A DNA stretch of 64,000 bases from JACDAN01 sp963721345 (GCA_963721345.1 CAVRIT010000001.1:1240001-1304000); one strand, 5' to 3'. Positions 35,255 to 44,461 are shown, counted from the stretch's first letter. Notes: generated by a model from the letters alone, not told the origin. Translations and numbers: made by a program.

Positions 35255-36178
35255 GTGGTCGTCGCCCACCTTTTGGCTGCCGCCGGTGTGACACCGGTCG
35301 AACCGGCTTCGCCGAACACCGACCGGATCGAGGATCTCTACTGGTTCGTGGGCTTCTGGGCGGCCGTGGTGGGCCTCGCCGTCGCAGTGCCGCTCGTGCT
35401 CTTCATCGCGCGCTACCGGAGCCGCGGGCGTCCCCGGACGGTGGAGGGGCCGCAGATCCACGGCAGCACCCGCCTGGAGATCGCCTGGACCGCGGTGCCG
35501 GTCGTGATCCTCCTGACGGTGATCGGCTTCACGCTGTACAAGCTGCCGGGGATCACGCTCGACGCGAGGGCCGGCGAGGAAGTGCTCGAAGTGCGGGTCG
35601 AGGGACGCCAGTTCTACTGGCAGTACCGGTACCCGAACGGCGTGATCGCGATCGACCGGCTACGGGCGCCCGCCGACAACCTCGTCGAGCTCGAGATCAC
35701 CGCGCCCGAGAGCGACGTGATCCACAGCTACTGGGTGCCCGAGCTCTTCCCCAAGTTCGACGCCATCCCGGGCAAGACGACGAGGACCTCCTTCCGTGGA
35801 CGACCCGGGGTCTACCAGGGCCAGTGCGCGGAGTTCTGCGGCATCCAGCACGCGTTGATGTTCGCCGAGGTCGAGGTGATCCCGCGGGAGGAGTTCGCCG
35901 CCTGGCTCGACGCGGAGGCCGAGCGCCAGCAGAGCGGCGAGTCCGACCTCGGGAAGCAGATCTTCGAGGGCGCATGCGTGAAGTGCCACGGCGAAGCTGG
36001 GAAGGGGCTGATCGGCCCCGGCTTCAGCGCAGCGACGGTCTCGAACGTGGCAGCCGTCGCGGAGATCGTCCGGAACGGCCGCGGCCGGATGCCGGCGATC
36101 GGGGAGGAGTGGGACGAGCGTCAGATGCAGGCGCTGACGAACTACCTGAAGGAGCGGTTCGCTGAGCACCAGGGCTGA
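35255..36178 (+). CDS. ctaC: Cytochrome c oxidase subunit II with fused cytochrome c domain (caa3 type)
   Basis: A 307-aa protein. Two membrane helices (about 27-50 and 66-88) precede the CuA domain, whose ligands are visible as HSYWVPELFPKFD (His) and CAEFCGIQHALMF (Cys, Cys, His, Met). The C-terminal 90 residues are a class I cytochrome c: CVKCH haem-binding site and a later Met in GRMPAIG. This is the electron-entry subunit of a caa3 haem-copper oxidase. GTG 35255 is the start; no clear lipobox. ctaD follows after 16 nt. Confidence 0.93.
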   Translation: MVVAHLLAAAGVTPVEPASPNTDRIEDLYWFVGFWAAVVGLAVAVPLVLFIARYRSRGRPRTVEGPQIHGSTRLEIAWTAVPVVILLTVIGFTLYKLPGITLDARAGEEVLEVRVEGRQFYWQYRYPNGVIAIDRLRAPADNLVELEITAPESDVIHSYWVPELFPKFDAIPGKTTRTSFRGRPGVYQGQCAEFCGIQHALMFAEVEVIPREEFAAWLDAEAERQQSGESDLGKQIFEGACVKCHGEAGKGLIGPGFSAATVSNVAAVAEIVRNGRGRMPAIGEEWDERQMQALTNYLKERFAEHQG

Positions 36179-36194
36179 GACACCGAGGTACCCC

Positions 36195-37796
36195 GTGCCC
36201 TGGACGCAGGGTCGCTTCGCGAGCTGGGTCGCGACGGTCGACCACAAGCGCATCGGGATCCTCTACATCGTCACGAGCCTGCTCTTCTTCGTGGCGGGCG
36301 GGGTGATGGCGCTCCTGATCCGGACGCAGCTCGCACAGCCGGACATGGACGTCGTCACGCAGGACTCCTACAACCAGCTGTTCACCATGCACGGGACGAC
36401 GATGATCTTCCTGGTCGTCGTTCCGATCTTCGCGGGCTTCGCCAACTTCCTCGTTCCCCTGATGATCGGTGCGCGCGACGTCGCCTTCCCGCGCCTGAAC
36501 GCCCTCTCGTACTGGCTCTTCCTCTTCGGCGGCGTAGTGCTCCTCGGCAGCTTCTTCGCCGCGGACGGAGCGGCGCGGACCGGCTGGACCGGCTACCCGC
36601 CCCTCTCGACCGATGCGAGCGGCAACGGCCAGGACCTCTGGATCGTCGGGCTCCACGTCCTGTCGATCTCGTCGCTCGTCGGGGCGATCAACTTCCTGGT
36701 GACGATCCACAACATGCGCACCGCGGGGATGACCTGGATGCGCCTGCCGCTCTTCGTCTGGGCGGTCGAGATCTACGCCGCGCTGCTCGTCGTCGTCCTG
36801 CCGGCGCTGACGGCGGGCCTGACCATGCTCCTGCTCGACCGGCAGGGCTGGACGCACTTCTTCATCCCGGACGAGGGCGGCGACGCCGTGCTCTACCAGC
36901 ACGTCTTCTGGTTCTTCGGCCACCCCGAGGTCTACATCATGATCCTGCCGGCGATGGGGATCATCTCCGAGGTGATCCCCGTCTTCTCGCGCAAGCCGAT
37001 CTTCGGCTACAAGGCGATCGCCTTCTCGACGGTCGCGATCGGCTTCTACTCGCTGCTCGTCTGGGCCCACCACATGTTCACCGTGGGCCTGCCGATCGGG
37101 CTCCAGGTCTGGTTCATGATCGCGTCACTGACGATCGCCGTCCCGACCGGCGTGAAGATCTTCAACTGGCTCGCGACGACCTGGCGCGGGAACCTGATCT
37201 TCGACACGGCGATGCTCTGGGCGCTGGGCTTTATCGCTGTCTTCACGATCGGCGGCCTCTCGGGGATCTTCGTCGCCGTCTTCCCGTTCGACTGGCAGGT
37301 GCACGACACGTACTTCATCGTCGCCCACCTCCACTACGTGCTCTTCGGCGGCTCGGTGTTCGGGATCTTCGCGGGGCTCTACTTCTGGTGGCCGAAGATG
37401 TTCGGGCGCTACCTGAACGAGAAGCTCGGGAAGTGGCACTTCTGGCTCACGTTCGTCGGCTTCAACCTCGCGTTCTTCCCGCAGCACTTCCTCGGTCTCG
37501 ACGGGATGCCGCGCCGCGTCTACAGCTATCGCGACGACGACCTCTGGGCCACCTACAACCTGATCTCGACCCTCGGCTCATACGTGATGGGGCTCGGCGT
37601 GCTCCTCTTCATCATCAACGTGTTCTGGTCGCGCCGGCGGAGCCCGCGGGCGGTCAACGACCCCTGGCTGGCGGACACGCTCGAGTGGTACACGACCTCG
37701 CCGCCGCCGCCGCACAACTTCGACCGGGTTCCGTACGTGACGAGCGCCCGGCCCTTGCGGGACGTGCGCCGCCGGATGCAGGAGCGACGCGCGTGA
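36195..37796 (+). CDS. ctaD: Cytochrome c oxidase subunit I
   Basis: A 533-aa, 12-helix protein with the haem-copper ligands: LFTMHGTTMIF (haem a His), FGHPEVYIMILP (CuB His and cross-linked Tyr), VWAHHMFTVGLP (CuB His pair) and HDTYFIVAHLHYVLFGG (haem a3/haem a His). The Glu in MGIISEV and a standard length point to an A-type oxidase reducing O2 to water with proton pumping. GTG 36195. The GTG of ctaB overlaps its stop (GTGA). Confidence 0.96.
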   Translation: MPWTQGRFASWVATVDHKRIGILYIVTSLLFFVAGGVMALLIRTQLAQPDMDVVTQDSYNQLFTMHGTTMIFLVVVPIFAGFANFLVPLMIGARDVAFPRLNALSYWLFLFGGVVLLGSFFAADGAARTGWTGYPPLSTDASGNGQDLWIVGLHVLSISSLVGAINFLVTIHNMRTAGMTWMRLPLFVWAVEIYAALLVVVLPALTAGLTMLLLDRQGWTHFFIPDEGGDAVLYQHVFWFFGHPEVYIMILPAMGIISEVIPVFSRKPIFGYKAIAFSTVAIGFYSLLVWAHHMFTVGLPIGLQVWFMIASLTIAVPTGVKIFNWLATTWRGNLIFDTAMLWALGFIAVFTIGGLSGIFVAVFPFDWQVHDTYFIVAHLHYVLFGGSVFGIFAGLYFWWPKMFGRYLNEKLGKWHFWLTFVGFNLAFFPQHFLGLDGMPRRVYSYRDDDLWATYNLISTLGSYVMGLGVLLFIINVFWSRRRSPRAVNDPWLADTLEWYTTSPPPPHNFDRVPYVTSARPLRDVRRRMQERRA

Positions 37797-38968
37797 GAGC
37801 CGGGCCGTGGCTTCGGCTCTGCAGCGTCGGTGCGGCGGGCGTCTCCGCGCTCGCCGTCGCGAGCGGCGAGCTCGGGGTCGCGCACCGCGCGCTCGTCCTC
37901 GTCGCCCTGCCGCTGCTCGTCGCAACGGCGCTCGGCGCCTGGTTCGCGCACCGCGACGCGTTCCCGCTGGCCGCGTCGGCGCTCGTCGTCTTCCTCGCGG
38001 CGGTGGCGAGCTGGTGGTCCGCGTCGCTCCATCTCGCGCTGGCGGGCGCCGCGCTCGCGCTTATCGTGCTGACGACTGCGCGGCTCTATCGCGGCGCGCC
38101 GACCGCGCCGGTCGCCTGGCGCGACTACGTCGCGCTGACGAAGCCGCGGATCATGTCGCTGCTGCTCCTGACCGGCGCCGCCGGGATGTTCGTCGGCGCC
38201 CAAGGGGTCCCGGATCTCGGGTTGTTCGCGGCGACGATGCTCGGGCTCGCGCTCGCCTGCGGCGGGGCAAGCGCCCTGAACCACGTGCTCGACCGCGACA
38301 TCGACCGGTCGATGGGCCGCACGTCCCGCCGGCCGGTTGCCGGCGGCCGGGTCAGCCCCGAGCTCGCGCTGGAGTTCGGGCTGGCGCTCTCGGCGCTCTC
38401 GTTCGTCATCCTCGGCTCGCTCGTCAACGTGCTCGCCGCGGTGCTGGCGCTCGTCGGGAACCTCTTCTACGTGCTCGTCTACACACGGCTGCTCAAGCGC
38501 TCGACGCCGCAGAACATCGTGATCGGCGGCGCAGCGGGGGCGGTTCCGCCGCTGGTCGGCTGGGCGGCTGCGACGGGAAACCTGACGCTGCCGGCCCTGT
38601 ATCTCTTCCTGATCGTGTTCTTCTGGACGCCGCCGCACTTCTGGGCGCTCGCGCTGCTGATCAAGCGCGACTACGAGGCGGCGAAGATCCCGATGCTGCC
38701 GGTCGTGCGCGGCGACCGCGAGACGGCGCGCCAGATCCTGCTCTACACCGTCGTGCTCGTCGGGCTGACGCTCGTGCCCTTCTTCACCGGGACGTTCGGG
38801 CCGCTGTACCTGGTGGCCGCCGTGCTGCTCGGGGCGCAGTTCCTGCGGCTCGCCTGGTCGCTGCGCCGCGAGCTCACCCCTCGCCGGGCGAGTGTCCTCT
38901 TCCACTACTCCCTCGCCTACCTGGCGCTGCTCTTCGTCGCCATGGCGGTCGAGCCGGTGCTCCTGTGA
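37793..38968 (+). CDS. ctaB: Haem o synthase (protohaem IX farnesyltransferase) with an N-terminal membrane extension
   Basis: A 391-aa membrane protein. Residues from about 110 onward are a complete UbiA-type CtaB/CyoE: LTKPRIMSLLLLTGA, ALNHVLDRDIDRSMGRTSRR (first Asp-rich motif) and YTRLLKRSTPQNIVIGG. It attaches a farnesyl group to haem b to make haem o. The first 110 residues add three or four hydrophobic helices (starting GPWLRLCSVGAAGVSALAV) absent from normal CtaB; they may be a shortened CtaA-like (haem A synthase) half. Start GTG overlaps the ctaD stop. Confidence 0.9.
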   Translation: MRAGPWLRLCSVGAAGVSALAVASGELGVAHRALVLVALPLLVATALGAWFAHRDAFPLAASALVVFLAAVASWWSASLHLALAGAALALIVLTTARLYRGAPTAPVAWRDYVALTKPRIMSLLLLTGAAGMFVGAQGVPDLGLFAATMLGLALACGGASALNHVLDRDIDRSMGRTSRRPVAGGRVSPELALEFGLALSALSFVILGSLVNVLAAVLALVGNLFYVLVYTRLLKRSTPQNIVIGGAAGAVPPLVGWAAATGNLTLPALYLFLIVFFWTPPHFWALALLIKRDYEAAKIPMLPVVRGDRETARQILLYTVVLVGLTLVPFFTGTFGPLYLVAAVLLGAQFLRLAWSLRRELTPRRASVLFHYSLAYLALLFVAMAVEPVLL

Positions 38969-39138
38969 CCGAGCCGCTGCCGGAGCCCCGCCCCGTCGAG
39001 GTCACCGTCGAGCCGGTGGAGCCTGACGCCGAGCTCGCCCACCGCAACAACGTCTTCGGGCTCGCGCTCTTCGGCCTCTTCCTGCTGATCTTCGGCGGGA
39101 CGTTCGTGATCGCCTTCGTCTACCTGGCGATCGCCTGA
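38965..39138 (+). CDS. Small single-helix membrane protein of the cox cluster
   Basis: A 57-aa ORF found by coupling: GTG 38965 overlaps the ctaB stop (GTGA). An acidic, Pro-rich N-terminus (TEPLPEPRPVEVTVEPVEPD) precedes one membrane helix (FGLALFGLFLLIFGGTFVIA). Position and build suggest an accessory oxidase subunit, similar in role to CtaF/subunit IV-like proteins, but homology is not proven. Its stop overlaps the probable CTG start of the amidase. Confidence 0.72.
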   Translation: MTEPLPEPRPVEVTVEPVEPDAELAHRNNVFGLALFGLFLLIFGGTFVIAFVYLAIA

Positions 39139-40178
39139 ACGACGGCATCTTCCTCGCGAAAGCCGAGCAGGCCCGCAGCGGCATCCCCCTCGCCGTCAAG
39201 GATCTCTTCGACACGGCGGGGCTGACGACGACCTACGGCTCGATCGTGTTCGCCGACCACGTCCCCGAGCGGACGGCCACCGCCGTGACGCAGCTCGAGG
39301 AGGCGGGTTACGCGAACGTCGGCAAGACGAACCTCCACGAGTTCGCCTACGGGGTCACCTCGCAGAATCCGCACTTCGGGACCGTCCCCAACCCGGTTGC
39401 ACCGGGCCGGGTCGCGGGCGGCTCGAGCGGGGGGTCGGCGGCGGCGCTCGCCGCGGGCCTCGCTGACGCGGCGCTCGGAACGGACTCCGGGGGCTCGATC
39501 AGGATCCCGGCGGCGTGCTGCCGCGTCGTCGGCTTCAAGCCGAGCTTCGGGCTCGTGTCGCTCGACGGCGTCTTCCCGCTCGCTCCCACGTTCGACCACG
39601 GGGGGCCGATGGCTCGGACGGTGGAGGACTGCGTCCGGATGATGGAGATCCTCGTGCCGGGCTTCGAGCTGCCGCGCGACGCCGCCCCCAAGATCGCGAC
39701 CGCCTGGGGCGCCGACGAGAGCCTCGGGGCCGCGGCGATCGACTTCCCGCTCGCCGAGGACCTCGGGCCGGCGTTCATGCACGAGGTCGCAGGCGTCCAC
39801 CGGGAGCTCTTCGCCGAGCACCGGGACTCGTACGGCGAGAACGTCGGCGCCAAGGTCGAGCGATGCCTTGCGGTGACGGAGGCGGAGGACGCTGCGGCGC
39901 GCCGGCGACGCGAGGACTACCGCTCGGACGCCGAGGCCGCGCTCGACGGCTTCGACCTGCTGATCACGCCGACGCTCGCCATCGAGCCGCCTCCGGCGGA
40001 CGTCGACGAGCTCACCGTCCGCGAAGCGCTGATCCGGTTCACGTTCCCGTTCAACTGCCTCGGCTGGCCGGCCCTGTCGCTCCCGATCGGCGCGACGTCG
40101 GTCCAGATCGTCGGACCGCCCGGCACAGACGCCCTCGTCCTCACCGCCGGGCTGTCCCTCGATCGAGGGACTGCCTGA
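39135..40178 (+). CDS. Amidase signature family protein, probable CTG start
   Basis: About 347 aa. Catalytic triad of the amidase signature family: Lys in SGIPLAVKDLFDTAG (upstream of the first GTG at 39246), cis-Ser and Ser in AGGSSGGSAAALAAGLADAALGTDSGG-type region. GTG 39246 would delete the catalytic Lys, and no ATG/GTG/TTG is available further up. CTG 39135 overlaps the TGA of the previous gene (CTGA) and gives a natural N-terminus (LNDGIFLAKAEQARSG). The family hydrolyses amide bonds; Glu-tRNA amidotransferase A is related, but this protein is shorter and unlikely to be GatA. Confidence 0.85.
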   Translation: MNDGIFLAKAEQARSGIPLAVKDLFDTAGLTTTYGSIVFADHVPERTATAVTQLEEAGYANVGKTNLHEFAYGVTSQNPHFGTVPNPVAPGRVAGGSSGGSAAALAAGLADAALGTDSGGSIRIPAACCRVVGFKPSFGLVSLDGVFPLAPTFDHGGPMARTVEDCVRMMEILVPGFELPRDAAPKIATAWGADESLGAAAIDFPLAEDLGPAFMHEVAGVHRELFAEHRDSYGENVGAKVERCLAVTEAEDAAARRRREDYRSDAEAALDGFDLLITPTLAIEPPPADVDELTVREALIRFTFPFNCLGWPALSLPIGATSVQIVGPPGTDALVLTAGLSLDRGTA

Positions 40179-40208
40179 TGGCGAAACCTGCCGAAAACCC
40201 CCTTGGCC

Positions 40209-41900
40209 ATGCCTGCGGTTCGTATTGCTGCCGTCATCCTGACGTTCTTTGCGTTTGCGCCCGTTGCGAACGCGGCGAAGCCTGCTCCCACGGGCCTGAA
40301 GCCCTTCCTGCTCCGCGCTGACGAGACGCCGGTCCGAACGTTCTCGCGCACGCCGTCGTTCGCGTGGAAGCCGGTCCGCGGCGCCGTCCGCTACGAGTTC
40401 GAGCTCGCCACCAAGAGCAAGTTCACGGACGGCTCGATGATCTGGCGGACCGAGGCGCTGAAGACGCCGACCGTCGCGATCCCCCTCGCGCTGCCCTGGA
40501 TGACCGGCTCGCCCTACGCACTGTGGGGGCACGTTCGTGCGATCACGCGGAGCGGCGTCACGAAGTGGAGCGCACCGTACGGGTTCAACATGCGCTGGTC
40601 GAGCGTCCCGCAGGCCGACGCGAGCCCGCCCGGCCTCGTGCGTTGGCAGCCCGTGGAGGGCGCGACCGGCTACCACGTCTGGTTTCTCGGCCCCAACAAG
40701 CGCATCGCGACGAAGACGAACGTCGCGGACGAGCGCGAGTACTGGACGTTCCACCAGGAGTCTGCGATCACCGGGACGGTGCAGTGGCGCGTCCGCGCCG
40801 TGCGCTCGAAGCTCGGTGCGACGCTGAACGGGATGCCCTCGGTCACGTACGGCCCGTGGAGCCCCGTATACGTCGACCTCAACCCGCCGATCTCCGTCGC
40901 GAGCATGTCGCTCTTCGGCATGGCCTCCGACGCCTACTCGAGCCAGCCGTCGCCGTTCCGCCTGATGCCCGCGCTCGCCTACACCGGAAGCATGGGCTAC
41001 AGCGACCGGTTCGCCTCGGGCACGCCGGCGCGGGAGCTCTACCGCACGTACATCTCGACCGACGTCGACTGCGTCAACATCGTCTACAAGGGCTCCGTCG
41101 TCGGCTCGCCCGCCTGGGCGCCACGTACGACCGGCGCGCTCGTGATGCCCAAGACGCCCGAGGAGCTGGCCGAGGCGCGCACCGCGTGGCTGATCAGCGA
41201 CGGCAAGCAGGGTGACACCATGTTCGCCGTCGACGGCGCCAAGGTCGCCGAGAACGAGTCGCTGATGGAGGCTGCGAGCGGCAGCACCGGCGGCAGTGGC
41301 AGCGGAGGATCAGGCACCGGCTCGCCCGCGTCCGACGAGGACAAGGTCGAGGCGGCCTCGCTCTCTCCGCCGCTCGTCGACCTCTGGGACAACGGCTGGC
41401 CCGAGCACCGCTACTACTACACCGTCGTCCCGGTTGCGGTCACCGACCTCGATCTCGACAACAAGCTCGAGTACTACGACACGGAGCTCCCGCAGGACGT
41501 GTGCGCCGCGGGCCGGGTCTACACCTTCGGAAAGACGAGCGAGGCTGCGGCGGCCACGGCCGGCGCGGCGCCGTACGTGTCGGGCATGAGCCCGAACGGA
41601 CAGCTCTTCACCGCGAACCGCGCGCGTCCGTCGGTCTATGGCTCGCCCCTCGTCGCGTGGAAGCCGGCGCTCGGCGCCGACCGCTACGAGGTGCAGTGGA
41701 GCAGGAAGGCCTACCCGTGGAGCAAGGTCGGCTTGGTGGAGACGCCGTCGACCGCGGCGAACCTCCCGCTCGGCCCAGGCCGCTGGTACTACCGGGTGCG
41801 CGGCATTTCGCTCGCGCTGCCCGAGGGCGGCCGCCAGATGACGTGGTCCGACCCGGTTGCGATCCGGGTGTCGAAGCCCGTCTTCAAGATCGTCCGCTAG
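40209..41900 (+). CDS. Secreted Fn3-like repeat protein, function unknown
   Basis: A 563-aa protein with a signal peptide (MPAVRIAAVILTFFAFAPVANA, ATG 40209; TTG 40203 possible). At least three Fn3-like units with the repeated core W-PV-GA-x-Y-E are visible: FAWKPVRGAVRYEFELAT, VRWQPVEGATGYHVWFLG, and VAWKPALGADRYEVQWSR near the C-terminus. A Gly/Ser linker lies at about residues 358-375. No enzyme motif is seen. It probably acts at the cell surface as a binding or structural protein. Confidence 0.78.
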   Translation: MPAVRIAAVILTFFAFAPVANAAKPAPTGLKPFLLRADETPVRTFSRTPSFAWKPVRGAVRYEFELATKSKFTDGSMIWRTEALKTPTVAIPLALPWMTGSPYALWGHVRAITRSGVTKWSAPYGFNMRWSSVPQADASPPGLVRWQPVEGATGYHVWFLGPNKRIATKTNVADEREYWTFHQESAITGTVQWRVRAVRSKLGATLNGMPSVTYGPWSPVYVDLNPPISVASMSLFGMASDAYSSQPSPFRLMPALAYTGSMGYSDRFASGTPARELYRTYISTDVDCVNIVYKGSVVGSPAWAPRTTGALVMPKTPEELAEARTAWLISDGKQGDTMFAVDGAKVAENESLMEAASGSTGGSGSGGSGTGSPASDEDKVEAASLSPPLVDLWDNGWPEHRYYYTVVPVAVTDLDLDNKLEYYDTELPQDVCAAGRVYTFGKTSEAAAATAGAAPYVSGMSPNGQLFTANRARPSVYGSPLVAWKPALGADRYEVQWSRKAYPWSKVGLVETPSTAANLPLGPGRWYYRVRGISLALPEGGRQMTWSDPVAIRVSKPVFKIVR

Positions 41901-41906
41901 GCGTCC

Positions 41907-42266
41907 CTACGAGCCGACGATCGTGACGACCGCCTCTGCAAGACGGCGGTCGATCGTGAAGATGCGATCGAGGCCCGTGATCTCGAGCGTGCGCAGAACG
42001 CGACGGTCATCCGTGACGATCACGAGATCGCCGCCGCGCGAAAGGAACTGCGGGCGGTAGCGGAGCAGGATTCCCAGGGTGGTGGAATCGATGAAGCTGA
42101 CCTCTGAGAGATCGACGGCGACTCCTGTGGCGCCGAGCCCAAGCACACCCTGAAGTGCGCGGTCGAGCTCGGGCGCGGTATGGAGATCCGCCTCACCTGT
42201 GACCGTCACGATGAAGGCGTCGCCGCCGACATCCGCCGTCTTGACGCTGAACTCGAGCACCGACAT
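41907..42266 (-). CDS. STAS-domain anti-sigma-factor antagonist
   Basis: A 119-aa protein: FIVTVTGEADLHTAPELDRAL, then VAVDLSEVSFIDSTTLGILLRY with the conserved phosphorylatable Ser in IDST, typical of SpoIIAA/RsbV-like antagonists. Phosphorylation by an anti-sigma kinase would switch binding off. The partner kinase is not in the window. It lies downstream of the response regulator on the same strand, 57 nt away with a weak hairpin (42284-42310) between. Confidence 0.9.
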   Translation of the reverse strand: MSVLEFSVKTADVGGDAFIVTVTGEADLHTAPELDRALQGVLGLGATGVAVDLSEVSFIDSTTLGILLRYRPQFLSRGGDLVIVTDDRRVLRTLEITGLDRIFTIDRRLAEAVVTIVGS

Positions 42267-42323
42267 GTCCTGACGGTAGCCCGCAGCCTCTGAGTGTTGT
42301 GCCGAGGCTGTGTGGGGATTCCC

Positions 42324-43007
42324 TTACACGGTCGACAGCTTGTAACCGACGCCGCGGATCGTGACGATGCGCTTCGGCTGGACCGGGTCGTCCTCGAGCT
42401 TTTGCCGCAGGTTCGAGACGTGGATGTCACAGGCGCGCTGATCGCCGACGTACTCGCTGTCCCAGAGGTGCTGCATGATCTCGCGCCTGCTGAAGACGCG
42501 CTCAGGATCCCCGGCGAGCAGCAGGAGCAGCTTGAACTCCGACGGGGTCAACCGCTTCACCACGCCCTCTACGCGCGCTTCGTGGCGGAGGGGGTCGAGC
42601 TCGAGCGACCCGACGCGGATCACGGAGGTGGCCCCGGCCCGGTCCAGCTCGCGGCGGCGGATGATCGCGCGGATCCTTCCGATCAGCTCGGCCATCGAGA
42701 ACGGCTTCGCGAGGTAGTCGTCCGCGCCGATCTCGAGGCCGAGGACGCGGTCGAGCTCGGCACCCTTCGCCGTGAGCATCACGATCGGGACGCTGCTCTC
42801 GCCCCGTAGCCGCCGGCAGACCTCAGTACCGGACATCCGCGGCAGCATCAGGTCGAGGACGACCACGTCGTACTCGCGGCCCAGGGCTGCGTCGAGAGCG
42901 GTCTCACCGTCCCCGACGAGATCCACGTCGAACCCCTCGTTCCGGAGCGCGTAGCCGACGCTGTCGAGGATTGCGGGCTCGTCGTCGACGACCAGAATCC
43001 GGCTCAT
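42324..43007 (-). CDS. OmpR/PhoB-family response regulator
   Basis: A 227-aa regulator. The receiver domain has ILVVDDEPAI (acidic pocket), phospho-Asp in VVVLDLMLPRMSG, Thr in VMLTAKG and Lys in YLAKPFS. The C-terminal winged helix (about 130-225) has LTPSEFKLLLLLAG and VGDQRACDIHVSNLRQKL, ending VTIRGVGYKL. It is coupled to the upstream histidine kinase gene by an ATGA overlap and is its likely phosphorylation partner. Confidence 0.95.
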   Translation of the reverse strand: MSRILVVDDEPAILDSVGYALRNEGFDVDLVGDGETALDAALGREYDVVVLDLMLPRMSGTEVCRRLRGESSVPIVMLTAKGAELDRVLGLEIGADDYLAKPFSMAELIGRIRAIIRRRELDRAGATSVIRVGSLELDPLRHEARVEGVVKRLTPSEFKLLLLLAGDPERVFSRREIMQHLWDSEYVGDQRACDIHVSNLRQKLEDDPVQPKRIVTIRGVGYKLSTV

Positions 43008-44098
43008 CGGCTCACGATGCTGGCCGCCCTCGGAAGCCGCAGCCGGACGATGGTGCCCGCTCCGACGGTGGAGTCGAGCTCGAGCTGTCCGCCGAGCGCG
43101 TCGGCGACGGCGCGAACGATCGCGAGCCCGAGACCGAAGCCCGGGCTTGCCTCGGTCTCGCCACGGTAGAAGCGCTCAAAGACGCGCGAACGGTCTGCGG
43201 CCGGAATCCCCGCACCCGTGTCGCTGATGGTGATCTCGACCATCTCCTCGGCGAGCTTGCGTGCGCCGAGCACGATCCGACCTGATTTCGTCATCTTGGC
43301 TGCGTTCTCCGCAAGGTTCACCGCGGCCTGTTCCACGAGCTCGCGATTCGTAATCACCGCCAGCGTCTTCGGACAGTCGATCTCCAGCTCGACCCCCGGA
43401 GCGAGGCGGAGCCCCCGGCCGACTTCCTCGAGCAGCGGACTCAGCGCGACGAGCTCGTCGCGCGGCGCCTCGACGCCGATGTCCGAGCGAGCGAGGACCA
43501 GCAGGGCACGGGCGAGGCGGGCGAGGCGGTCGGCCTCACGTTCGATGTGGCCGAGGAACAAGTCGCGCTGCGGGCCGTCCTTGGCGCCCGCCTGGAGCAC
43601 TTCGACCGCGCTGATGATCGCCGCGAGGGGACTCTGTAGCTCGTGCGCAGCGTTCGTGACGAAGTCGCGTTCAGCACGCTCCGTCCGCTCGCGCACCGTG
43701 ACGTCTCGGAAGATCGAGAGGCCCCCCATCTGCTCCCCGGCCGGATCGATGATCGGCGCCGTGCTGATCTCGAACACTGCGTGCCGGCCGTCGATGACGA
43801 GCTCGAGCATCTCGCCGTGCACGATCTCCCCGTTTGCGAGCGTTCGGGCAATCGGCCGTTCGGCGGGAGAGACAGGGGTGCCGTCCATTCGGTAGGCCTC
43901 GGACTCGTACCAGCCCGCGAATTCCGCCGGGTCGCTCTTGCCGAAGATTCGGAGCGCCTCAGCGTTCACGATCAGGGGCGTCCCTTCCCGGTCGACGACC
44001 GCCAGACCCACGGGGAAGTTCTCGACGACGGCCTCGAGGAGGATCCCCTCCTTGTCTTCCTGCGCTACCCGCTCTCGTTTCGTGAATCCCTTTGCCAT
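43004..44098 (-). CDS. Cytoplasmic PAS-domain sensor histidine kinase
   Basis: A 364-aa kinase with no membrane helix. A PAS domain (about 20-130: VENFPVGLAVVDREGTPLIV) precedes HisKA with H-box FVTNAAHELQSPLAAIISA (His about 151) and HATPase: N-box NLAENAAKMT, G1 ISDTGAGIP, F-box ERFYRGE, G2 FGLGLAIV. It senses an intracellular signal through PAS and should phosphorylate the coupled response regulator. ATG 44098. Confidence 0.93.
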   Translation of the reverse strand: MAKGFTKRERVAQEDKEGILLEAVVENFPVGLAVVDREGTPLIVNAEALRIFGKSDPAEFAGWYESEAYRMDGTPVSPAERPIARTLANGEIVHGEMLELVIDGRHAVFEISTAPIIDPAGEQMGGLSIFRDVTVRERTERAERDFVTNAAHELQSPLAAIISAVEVLQAGAKDGPQRDLFLGHIEREADRLARLARALLVLARSDIGVEAPRDELVALSPLLEEVGRGLRLAPGVELEIDCPKTLAVITNRELVEQAAVNLAENAAKMTKSGRIVLGARKLAEEMVEITISDTGAGIPAADRSRVFERFYRGETEASPGFGLGLAIVRAVADALGGQLELDSTVGAGTIVRLRLPRAASIVSR

Positions 44099-44128
44099 CA
44101 GGAAGCGAACTCAAGCAATAATCGAGCG

Positions 44129-44461
44129 ATGGACGAGCGGGGCCTCCGTGTCGGCAAGAACGAAGTCGTGTTCCGAGAGATCAACGAGCGCCTGCGCGAG
44201 CTTGGCGAAGGCTTCAGCCTGGTTGCCGAAGAGGCCGAGTTCGTCTGTGAATGTGGAAGCACCATCTGCACCGAGCGCCTCACGATGCCGCTCCCGCGAT
44301 ACGAGGAGATTCGCTCAGACCCAAAGCGCTTCTTCGTCCTCAAGGGTCACGAGATCCCCGAGTACGAGAAGGTCGTCGAGGAGTCCGAGCGCTATCTGGT
44401 CGTCGAGAAGCTGCCCGGTGGGCCGGCAGGCCTCGCGATCAAGGAAGACCCGCGCTCCTGA
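44129..44461 (+). CDS. Conserved hypothetical protein with a CxC...C cysteine cluster
   Basis: A 110-aa soluble protein starting at ATG 44129. The N-terminal helix EVVFREINERLRELGEGFSL is followed by FVCECGSTICTERLTMPLPR, with three closely spaced Cys that could bind a metal or form a redox site, then RFFVLKGHEIPEYEKVVEES and YLVVEKLPGG. The pattern is recurrent in actinobacteria without known function. Divergent from the PAS kinase by 30 nt; its 3' end overlaps opcA by 23 nt. Confidence 0.75.
   Translation: MDERGLRVGKNEVVFREINERLRELGEGFSLVAEEAEFVCECGSTICTERLTMPLPRYEEIRSDPKRFFVLKGHEIPEYEKVVEESERYLVVEKLPGGPAGLAIKEDPRS

Noticed and set aside
39246..40178. Amidase starting at GTG 39246
   Set aside because: This start would remove the catalytic Lys in AVKDL; the conserved sequence continues upstream to CTG 39135.
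42284..42310. Hairpin CAGCCTC/GAGGCTG between the response regulator and STAS genes
   Set aside because: No U tract on either side; too weak to call a terminator.
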